Assembly (NCBI GenBank): GCA_020746105.1
Contig: CM036619.1
Span: 13,120,238 to 13,184,237 of the forward strand
Source: Trogon surrucura
Taxonomy: Eukaryota > Chordata > Aves > Trogoniformes > Trogonidae
Direction of reading: 5' to 3'
Length of the DNA stretch: 64,000 nucleotides
The notes below the pieces were generated by a model that saw nothing but the letters and a program-made list of their open reading frames with translations, did no database searches and was not told the origin of the DNA. Both the position numbers and the translations under genes were made by a program. Shown piece after piece: positions 21,401 to 33,400 of this stretch. Position 1 is the stretch's first letter. Every line of letters begins with the position of its first letter.

Positions 21401-24400
21401 AACACTAAATGTCTTTAGGGGTTTAATCTCAGATGCCCCAATTCAAAACCCAACTGTGGGAAGCATCTTCTGAAGCGTCGCTCTGCCAACCCAGAAAACA
21501 GCAGGAAGGGAGGCGCTCTTTAAAATGAGCGTTGCAGAAAAGGTGATTGAAGTTGTCCTCATCATGTCTTGTCATGGGAAGTTGTGAGATGAACGTCGAG
21601 GATGGCTTGTTCGAGGTTGTCTGAAGAGAAGCCCATGGGACAGGGATGAGATTGCTCAGCACTGTGGCTCAGGGCTGACCCTTCACTGGGGGTGGCTGCA
21701 GCTCTCACTGCGTGACCTCACATGGGTTTTGCCCTCTCGTAACAACCTGCTTCATGCTTCTTGATGGAGATGACGCTCCATCAGCTACTAATGGAAGTAC
21801 CTCTTGGTAAAGTTTATGTCAAAAAGTGAAAGGATCTGGTCTGTTTTCTGCCCTTTTTGGTGCAAGATTTAGTTTGGCGTATTCTTAATGAAACTTTGGG
21901 TTGTAAACTGAACAAACTCCCTCATGGTCATCACAGCTTTCCTCACATAGTAAACGTGAATAGTACTCATCCTCCTTGTGGAAATATCAATGTGAATAAG
22001 ATCAACAGCCATAAAGAAATGTATCTTCAGCTCCTTTTGGTTTCCCATGGGTAAACGCCATTATTTGAAGGAAATATTTTAGTTGCCCTCTGAATGCAGT
22101 TACAAATGGAACAGAAATAGGAGGAAAAACTCTCCTAACTAGATTTTAATCCCAGAACATGCAAGGTCAAGCTTGACTGCTCCTCTGAACCAATTATGAA
22201 ATAAGAAGGTTTGGGTTTTTTCATGAAATGAGAGTTTGTATTAAGAGTTTTGCCACAATATTTTTGTTCAAAGGATATTAAGCTAAAGCTGTCCACAACA
22301 AAAACATGGCAGAGGGGAGCTTTAGCTTTGAAATCTGTTTTTTTCTTTTTCCTGAGAGCTACTTCTGGTGCAGAAGTGGTTCAAGGTTTACCTGCTGTTA
22401 TTTGCACTATTATTGAGTCAGGAGTTACAGAATGAACTGGCTTAAGTAAGGCAGAATTTCCTTCTTAGCTTGACATATGTGATTCAAATAAATCAAATAA
22501 ATAAATTCTTTCTTTTCCTAGGAATTTTCCTCTAGCAAAATTGAATGTTTCAGTGGACACTGTTTAAGATCTATGAGAAAAAACATGCCACCCTGCTCAG
22601 AATCTAGCTTTGACAAAACCATGGAAATATTAAGTGACAATGTCAATCAAAGACACTTTACAAGGTATTGTATTTCTAGGTGTTAAATCTCTGTTCAGTT
22701 TACAGAATGAAAAGGAAAAGTGAAAGTGTGCATGAGTTGCATCGTGGTAAACTTACAGCTAAAAATATGCAGGAGAATATGATTATGTTAAAATCAGTGC
22801 CAGGATCTCAGAACTAGAATCACCCTTCTTAGTAAAAATCTTCTGCTTGTGTGAAAAACACGCATCTTTTCCCAACTCCTTTGAGTGCGAAGAGTGAGAA
22901 GAGGGTGTCCAGCAGTTCTAGGGAGGTTCTCCTCCCCCTCTACTCTGCCCTGGTGAGACCACACCTGGAATACTGTATCCGATTTTGGGCTCCTCAATCC
23001 AAGAGAGATAGTGACCTATTGGAGAGAGTCCAGTGGAGAGCTATGAGGATGATCAAGGGACTTGAACATCTCTCCTATGAAGAGAGACTGAGAAAACTGG
23101 AGCTGTTCAGTCTTGAAAAGAGAAGGCTGAGAAGAGACCTGATTAATGTATATAAATACCTGAAGGGTGGGTGTCAAGAGGAAGGTGCCAGTCTCTTCTC
23201 AGTGGTGCCCAGTAGTAGAACAAGGAATGATGGATGCAAGCTAGAACGTAGGAAGTTCCGCCTCAATATGAGGAGAAACTTCTTTACTGTGCGGGTGACA
23301 GAGCCCTGGCACAGGCTGCCCAGAGAGGTTGTGGAGTCTCCTTCTCTGGAGACTTTCAAAACCCGCCTTGATGCGTTCCTGTGTGGCTGCCCTGGGGGAT
23401 CCTGCTCTGGCAGGGGGGCTGGACTGGATGATCTCTAGAGGTCCCTTCCAACCCCTGACATTCTATGATTCTCTCCTCCACTTTGGTTACTGAGATATTT
23501 ATTTGACCTATTGAGACTTCAAGACTAGCAGGTTAGGAGATGTGTGTCCTTGTAAAACTGTGTGCATGTGAATCCTCCTTGTGGTTCACAGGTTTTTCTT
23601 TGCATGATGTGGAGGACCAGGTTATAAACTTGGTGAAGTTCCCCAGTCTTGAGGGGGAACTATACAGTGCGATATGACATGATACGATATGATACAATGT
23701 AATACTTCCATAAAGTAATTCTCATACAATAATACTTTTCTTTCTTTTTCTTTCTTAATGTAGGCAGTTGGCAAAGCCAAAACCAGACCAAAAAAAAGAA
23801 GACTATAAAGAAGGTAAGTAGTGGTAATTCCTTAAGATTCCTTTTTAGCCTGGTTTCTGAGAAAGGTTGTGTTTGGTCACTCTGTCTTGGCTCCAGAAAT
23901 TTCTGAACTCATCAGTGAAAAACAGCTGAAGTTGTGAGGTTAGCTCAAAGACAGTGAATTTCCTGTGAGTTTTATCAAAAGAGGTGGTTGCAAATCGATG
24001 GATATATTATTAATTCCTCTAAGACTTGGGGAGAATGCAGGGAGAATTCCAGACTGCTCTTGGGCACTAGTGAATCTGTTCCTTAGCTCAGGTTTCTTCG
24101 TGACATGGGTTTTCTGGAGTCTGCAGGACACAAATTAATTGAAAATACTACTTGCAAATAATATTGCAGTATTATACTATATGTGAATTGAAGTAATTCA
24201 GTCATGAGACACACAAACCCACTGATGTGGGGAAGGTGTCACTGAAGTTTAGCAATTTACCTTGGACGAGAACTGCCGTGCTAAGTACACCAGCTCACTT
24301 GGGGCCATGAGGCTGCTTGCTGGCAGCTGGGAAAATCCCTTCACTTGCCAGGCACGACCTGAAGTTCACTTTGTGTGTACTAATTCAGGTGGTAATTGTG

Positions 24401-27400
24401 CAGTGTAAATTCTTATTTACTGAGCTCAAACTTAATTTTATAGTTGCTGATTGTGAGATTGAAGCATAGCTGTGTTTATATTAACACACTGATTATCTAC
24501 TACTTCCTCAGTGACTTCTCTTAACTGTTCTAATGACAGTGCAAATTTTGAACCTGTGACAAAGGATTCTGTGTGGTAAATAATGGGCAGATATTTTTCA
24601 AAAGCAAGCAAGTATTTGAGTTCTTTCACATCTGGAAGATTATCTTGACAGATTTCTTGAGTTTTTGTGTGATGCAGAAAATGAAAGCAATGCATGCTTA
24701 AACAGGGCACTAAAACCATCTTAAGAGATTTCCCACGTAAATTTTTTTAAGAAAAACTGTTGGATACAATTTTTCATGAATGGAGTAAAAACACCTTAGA
24801 GAGAGGTATTTGTTGTTTTCATTTTTCCAGATGTAGCTGGAATAAACTTGCTTCCTGCATGGAACAAAAGTTGTGTTTTATCAAGATTGGATTTCCAGTC
24901 TATTAAAAAGTTGCTGTACAAGTTATGCTTTTAAGTAGGAAGCTTAAACATAAGTAATTTCAGCTGAATGATGAAAATTTATAATCCAATATTTACCAAA
25001 AAAATCAATCCACTGCAGATTTTTTTACGGTTTAGTAGAGCAACAGTGAAATAAAGGTAATAATATATTTTCCATCTCAAAATATTTTACATATTAATGC
25101 ATTTTAGTCACCAGAACACTAAGGACCAGAGCTGGTACAAAAACTACAGAACAAGTCCATGAAGAAAATGGGGATTTGGAGGTCCGCCGAAGCTGCAGAC
25201 TTCGACAAAGTCGTTACACCACTACAAATCAATCTGTTTTGTTTGACAAACTTATAACAAAGTGAGTTGTGTTTGGTTTTGTTGGGGTTTTTCTTCCGTC
25301 ATCTTGCAAAGCTACTAAAATGAGCCTTGTTAGCAAGCCTTTATGCTAGTGTTGGCTAGGGATTTTCTCCTTTCTTGGACAGCAGAAAAAGATATTGTTA
25401 TTCCTGGCAGCAAGAGAGAAATGTATTCAGTGGTTAGGCTGAGACTTCCCTGCTTGCCCCCACATATATGATACCATCCGTGTGATAACTGCTGGGCTGC
25501 AGGTGCCCTCCATATTAGAGCCCCACTTGGGTCGCTCTCTAAATCAATTTTCTTCGCATCAGAAGCACATTTGTTTTTAATTAACTTTTCTTCCATGCAA
25601 TGGCCTAGAAACTGCCTCAGTCCCTGCCTGTGCCCTGTGCTGGGGTGGACTGTGGTTTTGTCTTCTCCTTGCTTTTCCTCCACAGGCAAAACTCACATTT
25701 CTGTGAGGGGTTTAACTAATGTTACAGGCCAGAAATGTCTTTCTCTCCTTTCTGCTGCTCTGGTGCAGCAGCCTAACCTGTGGGCGCAGTGTCAGAGGAG
25801 GCTGCACACCTGCCAGCCTTAACCCAGGGCCAACATCCAGCTCAATAATCACAGAATCACAGAATGTTGGTGGTTGGAAGGGACCTTGAAAGATCATTTA
25901 GTCCAACCCCGCTGCCAGAGCCAAATCATCCAGAGTAGGTCACACAGGAAGGTGTCCAGGCGGGGTTTGAATGTCTCCAGAGAAGGAGACTCCACAACGT
26001 CCCTGGGCAGCCTGTGCCAGTGCTGTCACCCTCTCACTGTGAAAAAGCTTTTCCTGATGTTTTTATGGAACCTGCTATGTTCCAGCTTGATTTCTCCCCG
26101 CCCAGCCCTCTAGCCTGTCCACGTCTCGCTGAGTGGCAGCACAGCCTTCTGGTGTTTTTTCTAGCATACAGTCATGGAAAATCAACATGAAACTTAAATT
26201 ACAGTTAAAAGAAGAAGAAGCAATGTGTTATCTGAGGAAGGCTGTGAACTAAAAATTACTTAATGCTGTCATGCAGAGCAACTTAAGTGCTATTAAAAAC
26301 TGCCATAATTTCTGTTGTCTTACTATGATCTTCAGAATTCTTTTTTTCCTACAAAAAGAGATAATTTTATTGCCATGTTGAGCAAGATGGTAAAATAAAC
26401 CTGAAAATGGTGTATGTTTGCAAATCCTCAAATGCTTGTTCTTAAATCTCTCTATAGAAAAGTAAACATTTGACCTATTTTTTAAGTAGTGGTTGAAAAC
26501 TTATCCAAGTGTCAATGACTCTTGTGTATACTTTATTAAAATGTCATACTGATTATGGGTACAGTTTTAAATGTTTTTTTGGTTGTACTTGCCTATCTTT
26601 GCTCTTACATGTCAACTTTTTATCTTAGTACTGCAGAAGCAGTCTTGCAAAAAATGGATGACATGGAGAAGATGCGTAGAAGGCGAATGATGGAAGATCT
26701 TGGGGTGTTCCACGACGCAGAAGTAGACACCAATTTATTTTACTACTTTTGTATAAGTAGTATCTTTCACAGAGGGAAATTATTTTTAGTTGTAATTTTA
26801 ATTTAGCTGAAATAACTTCTTCTGAAGAATAGTCTAATATAACATTAATTTTTGCTCTCTAATTATAATTTAACACCTTGCTGTTAAGGTAATGCTACAG
26901 ATATGCTCTAAGGCTGCAGGAAATACCTTCTTCAGGAGACTTCAAATAGCAGTGATACGCTGAAAGATGTGTCTTATACTGCACTTTCTGAATTGCATTA
27001 TGATTTTAAGAATGTACACTGTTCACAAACAGCTGTCTCAGGGCTTGGGTTTTCATTTAAAATCTTACTGAAAACTGAATTCACTGATGGCTGCTTTATC
27101 GATGTTTGCTCTTGTGCCAGCCTTACCTGTGAGCTTAAGTAATCTTGTGTCCTTAGAGGAACTTATGTTAAAATTACGTACATCAATCATATTTCCTCTT
27201 AGTTTTGCTCTATTAAATTAAGTTGTTCTACTGTCCTTTTGAATGACAGGCACTTCATTTTTTAAGCATCTTCATAGCTTGCTGTCATAGATTTTTGTTT
27301 AGATCTGAATTTTTTCTTTTTCCTCTCGAAACCAGAATTGTCCGTAGAACTTTGTATGTCGTCTCTCAAATGACTGTATGATTTTTTTTTGTCTGCTAGG

Positions 27401-30400
27401 AATTGCTTTTTCCTGGGTTCTGCCACACTCTTGGGTTATTAACCTATGATTAATTGATACACTTGGTTTTGTATCTTAATAAGTATTTAAGTATCTCACG
27501 TACTAAACCCTATTTTAGAGCAGAAATTCTTGTTACTGCTCCTGAGTGCCAGAATGGTGTTCCTATTCTGTCCTCCTGTACCTTAATTCAATCTTTTCTG
27601 TATATGGAGTGCCTTGATAATGTTACTATATAGGCAACAAATAAGCCCATGTTGGTTTTTCTGCATGTTTTAACTGATCTTTCTTATTTCTTTTAATTAG
27701 GAAAACCTCGATATGTACACCCGAGGAAAGAAAGAAATCCCAAGAGCTGATGAAGAAATAGCTGATAATGAAGGTGGGCTTGTAGGTTAGTTCTGGTTTA
27801 AATTTTCTTTGCTGTGCTCTAGCCAAAAGCCTTGTCTGAAACAATTGAAACACCTGAACTACTGGGCATTTTTCTTCTATTAAAAGAAATTTTATTGCTA
27901 TTGACATTACAAGCCATAATCACATACTCTATGGCTGTACTGTAGTGAGCTCAGAACAGGCAACAGATGGCTGTGGACATGTGGGAATACAAAGAAATAG
28001 ATGGCAATACTCAGAAAATACTGAGAAAGAGTGATCTCCGTACAGCAGGAGCGTGACAGTTTTCACAGTTTTAAGCACCACAGTGAGAATTTTCAGGAAC
28101 TAAGGTAGGCTTGCCAGATGTGTACGGAAAGCTCTTCCCAAGAATGAAGATCAGCAGGGGAGAAGATATTGTTGTCCATTTTTGTGTTTAGCAGATAGTC
28201 AGTGGAAGCTGCTGTCCCAGCCTCTAATTAGGAGCTGTCGTCCTGGTACTCAGTGGGAAATAACATGAGGAATAAGGTTAAATCGTAAAAGACCATATTA
28301 ACTTCATGTCTGAAGTGAGGGGGAACAAAACCTGTAAGATTTTGAGAAGAGTGACAGTTAGTATTAAGGTAGTCAATCCAGTGATCCTTGTAGGAGCTTT
28401 TTGGATGAAACAGACTGGGGTGAGACTACTTAATGACAGAGGAGGATGTGGCGTTACTTGGCTGATGAGCATTAGATTTTGTCTAACCCTTAATCTAGCA
28501 CTGCCAGGTCCACCACTAAACCATGTCCCCAAGCACCACATCTGCATGTCTTTGAAATACCTCCAGGGATGGTGACTCAACCACTTCCTTGGACAGCCCA
28601 CACCAATGCTTGACAACCCTTTTGATGACAAAATGTTTCCTAATATCCAACCTAAACCTCCCCTCGGGCACCTTGAGGCCATTTCCTCTTGTCTTATTGC
28701 TTATTCCTTAGGAGAAGAGGCCAACCGCCACCTCCCAACCTCAACCTCCTTTCAGTTGTAGAGAGCAATAAGGTCTTTCCTCAGCTTCCTTTTTTCCGGA
28801 CTAAACAACCCCAGTTCCCTCAGCCACTCCTCATAAGACTTTTTCTCTAGACCCTTCACCAGCTTCATTGCCCTTCTCTGGACACGCTCCAGTACCTCCA
28901 TGTCTTTCTTGATGTGATGGGCCCAAAACTAAACACAGAATTTGAGGTGCAGCCTCAGCAGTGCCGAGTACAGGAGGACAATCCCTGCCCTACTCCTGCT
29001 GCCCACACTTTCTGATACAAGCCAGGATGCCTTTGGCCTTCTTGGCCACCTGGGCACACTGCTGGCTTGTCTTCAGTCAGCTGTACACAACACCGCCAGG
29101 TCATTTTCTGCCAGCCGTCTTCTCTCCAGCCACTCTTCCCCAAGCCTGTAGCACTGCCTCGGGCTGTTGTCACTGAAGTGCAGGACCCGACAGTTGGCTT
29201 TGTTGAACCTTATACAATTGGCCTTGGCCCGTCGATCCAGCCTGTCCAGATCCCTCTGTGGAGCCCCCCTGCCCTCACACAGGGTAGTGTGAGAAGTTCA
29301 AACTTGTGACCTGACCATCACTGCTCGTATATTCTGTGGCAGAGCTAGGACTTGGAGCAAGATTACCATGCTTAGTCTTACCGCTATAGAGAATTAAAAA
29401 CATTTCCTCAAAACACTTGCTCAAAATAACACGAAATGACTTTGTGAAATAGCAGTTTTCATAGGAGCTGCATCTTAGCTAAGCAAGATGACAGAATTTT
29501 TACTAAGACTGACAAGAAGTCACCCAGCAATTTCAACAAAGACAGAACAAAACTATATGTACACTTCTCTGTCTTTTATAATTTCTTGAATATATCTTGT
29601 CTTACACTTTTGCAGATTTTCAGATCTATTGTGTCATTAATATAAGGTAATAATAAAATCTATAGGCATCTGTGTAGTACGTTTTGAATTTAGTCTGATT
29701 TGCAACAGTACATAAACAGTTTTATGTTGATGTACACTAGTTTCATCAGAAGAAAGTGAGGAGAAAGAAGATGATGGTGAAGAAAATCAAAAGCGTTATT
29801 ACTTTCGACAGAGGAAAACTGTTGTGCGCTATCAAGCTCCACTGAAAAGTAGGTTACGTGCACAGTTTCTCTTAAGAGCTCATTTCTTGTATATAAGTGA
29901 AATTTTTTTTTCGAATGAAAATATAGACACACACTCAACTTCTATTTAAATTTCTTACCTTCATTCTCCGAGTAAATTTTGTTAAATGCTGTACCCAGTG
30001 CACATTATATGTTTTTGCATACTTACTGTTGTTTTTTAGTAAAAAACTAACCTATGTGTTCTTGAACAAGTAATAGTTAAATAGACTTGGTAATCTCACT
30101 CTTGTAGTTTTCAGTTCTCATTAAAAAGCAGGTGTGGGGTTTTTTTCACTTGTACTGTGCACTGAGATTTAAAAAAAAGTCCCCTCTCCCAAATCACTTG
30201 AAACTTCCCCTGAAATTGGAGATGAGTGAAACGCGTCACATTTTCTGCCTCTTTCACTATCCCACTTTCTCTTAAACTTCTTTGTAACATTATCCTAAAT
30301 TTTTTTGCTTTCAACAGAACCAAGACAACGTAAAATATATTTTTCGGGCAGGTCTTCACCTGTCAGACAGAGGTATTCATTTAGAAGTGCTCAGTCACAA

Positions 30401-33400
30401 GGCTCTTGCTGCAAAAGAACTAACAGGTTGGTGTGTGGTTAATGGTAGTTCTTGTTTATCAGTAATGCTGTCAGTCACATTAATGAATAATGATTTCCAG
30501 GGGGTTTGGATTGGTGCTAATTACAGATCCTTAGTCTAATTACTGCTGTGGTAGGCTGAGGGTATAAAGAAAAAACATGGGGGGTGAGGAAGGCTGTACT
30601 TTTTACTAGCCGTTAGATTTTTTTAAAAATGCAGTATTTGTGGTCACTGATCAGGTAATTAATTATGGAAGTTGTGGCTGAGATTGTGTAACTGAAATTC
30701 TTGTATTCTGGAATTGAAGCCAGAATCTCCCTCTGAAAATCTTAGACTATTTAATCTTGAAGGGAACAAATTATTTTCTTAAAACCTGAGATAATTTAGT
30801 TAGAGGGAGAGCCTGCATGGAAGCTTTAACAGATTTTTATTTTTTAATCATTCAAATACTGATTCTGGTTTCTCTTTGTAATCAGTTAATGTCTCTATAT
30901 GAAACTGTCCTTAAACAAGAAAATGCTAAATGAAATTATAAATTGCAATAGTAATGCCAAGGGGATTCCCTGCAAGCAGTTAGAGCACAGAGAATGTAAT
31001 CTCTTGCTAGATATGAGCATTTATTTAGTACCCTTGAAAGCAGGGAGTTATGGAAGGGAGAGGTTTTGAAGCCAAATTTTTAAAGAAGTTTGAAGGGTTT
31101 ATGTTTCACAGAGTGGATGCATAATGCCAAGTGAAACTCGATTTGTGTGTCTGTGAGAGAGAAATTGGACAAAATGAGTAATTTCTTTATGAAACTTCTT
31201 TGCAAAATAGTCAAACATTTTACCTTCTTAAGAAAAACTAAATTTTGCTGTCACAAGGAAAAATGTGTACTTTGAAAGCAGATTCATGAAGAATAGAATG
31301 ACCTGGAAACTTAATAGATCTCAAAGTAAATTCTGAGGTAAAATTCACTTCAACTTTTAAATTACTTAGTGTGTACTTTATTTTTTTTTACTTGTTTGTT
31401 TAAATGTTTGCAGACGGAGACAGGCAGTCCACAACAGTGATTCCACGTCCTCTTCCTCATCTGATGATGAAGAAGATTTTGAGAGGCCTAGGAGTCGCAG
31501 CCATAGCAGAGATTTGAGAAGGTTAATGATAAATTGGATAATAGGGAAGGGAGGAATCGGTTTGGGAGGAGTTTGCATCTGCCTAACTGTGAAGTGTTAG
31601 CCTCCTCATCTTCCGCGCTTTCTAAATTGTGGCAATATTTAATCATATCAGTTGGTATTGACAGTTGTCACTACAGACTCTCTAAAATTGGACTTTTGGA
31701 ATTGATTTTTAATAAGCAGTTTGATTTCTCGACGCAAATGGGGGAAGGAACGCTTACGTAAATTTTTAACATAAAATTCTGCTTCTGTTGCGCTTTACAG
31801 TAGTTAATTCAGAAAGGAAACCACCATTACAGAAAATTTTAGAGGAAATGATGGAGAATGTGTTACTTAACAAATGCTCTATTAAAACTTGTAATAACAA
31901 TCTTAACGAATAAGTTTTCAGCCCAATGTCTTTCAGACGTGTGTAATTCGGCACACGTGTCCCAAAGTCCTCAGGAAGGAGGTGCAGTGGTGAGCAGCCT
32001 TTTTGATGCTGATCCACACTGAAATGGGTAACCTCTTGGGCTGTAACTTTCTCGGCATCAAAGCTAAAAATCTCTGAAATGTGTCAGCGTGCTTTGGGTT
32101 TTTTTCCATCACGCAGTTCAGTCTCCACATACAGAATAAATTGTTTTAAGTTGGCATTCGTGTATGTGCTTTGTGGACTGGCATAGGTATTCCTGAGTGC
32201 TAAGAGTTGTCAACGTAATGAGCTCAGTTTAGTATCTGGAGTAACCGTTTTCATTTATTTACTCACAGATATTAAATGTAAACCAATTTGACCATATATT
32301 TAACTATTAGGAAGTTTGTGCTCATTTCTAAGGTCTTCTGCATTCACTCACCATCGTTATAAAAGCAAAAATCTAACTTCATCTTAAGCGAGAAGCATCT
32401 TTCTCTTTTTCCTGAATTTAAATCAGGTGTCTTCCGCTAAACTTCCGAAAAGATGAGTTGAAGGGAATTCACAAGGATCGAATGAAAATTGGAGCAAATC
32501 TGGCTGATGTTGATCCAATGCAAATAGATTCTTCGGTAAGTATTTTTGGTTCATTATCTTAATGAGATGTTTCCAGCATTTATGAAAGCTTTCAGTAGCA
32601 TGCCGTCTACAGCTACCTGGGTTTACAGTTTTCTCTCAAGGAATCTGAAAATTGCCCAGGATATTTCCTTTGTGCTCACATAGAATTTCTCATGAAAGCG
32701 TATCAAGACTGCAGCTTTCCTTAGCGTCTAAAATGTGTTATGTTGAATTTATCTTTAGGTGCGATTTGATGGTGTGGGTGGTCTTTCTGACCACATTTCA
32801 GCTTTGAAAGAGATGGTCATTTTCCCGTTGCTTTACCCAGAAGTCTTTGAGAAATTTAAAATTCAACCTCCAAGGTAAACAGACATTGTTTAAAATTATA
32901 AATTCTTATGTGCCTATATTCATCTGAGGTATCAATATGTTTCTGTGCTTCCAAATTTTCTGCAGTGTTGATTTTTATTTTTTTTTAGCAGTAGTATAAA
33001 GCAGCTTCTTTAAAATGGATAGAACCCAGAATATATGTAGGTTCAAAGATTTGCTATGGGGTGAGAATATACTTGAGAAATGTCTTGCCTTTTAAAGGTG
33101 GGGTTGAGGCATTTTGGGGTGTTTTTTTTTTGAGTTCTATGTACAAGTCAACTTTATTACTTTATAAGCAGGAAGAAATTATTTACTGGTAGTCAGCTTT
33201 AATTAATTTCTTGGAAATCCAGTTGTCTCTCCCATCAGCTGTTTTTATTTTCAAGTACTCAGGTATCAGATTTACCATTGATAACGTTTTTCCACAAGTG
33301 GGGTCCAGTACTGGGAATGCAATGAGCGAATCTTACACACAGAGCCAAGATACCTGTTTATTTCATTTCTGCGCAGAGATGCGTGCCAGGGGGTAATTCC

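Larger units (their letters stand above)
15465..22521 (+). other. ATAD2: ATAD2 intron 1
   Basis: This 7.1-kb intron contains three CR1 copies, a solo LTR with target-site duplication (18869-19652) and a GC-rich unassigned element (about 20150-20975), all listed separately. The stretches 15850-17310 and 20980-22520 are AT-rich with no feature I can support. Confidence 0.8.
22665..32426 (+). other. ATAD2: ATAD2 introns 2 to 9
   Basis: Introns lie between the exons listed above. Besides the CR1 copies listed separately, there is a short GATATGATAC-type simple repeat at about 23665-23705. The longer repeat-free stretches (23820-25100, 25262-25845, 26723-27700, 27774-28475, 29290-29740, 30427-31413 and 31522-32426) are AT-rich, with no exon or RNA gene that I can support. 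Confidence 0.7.
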
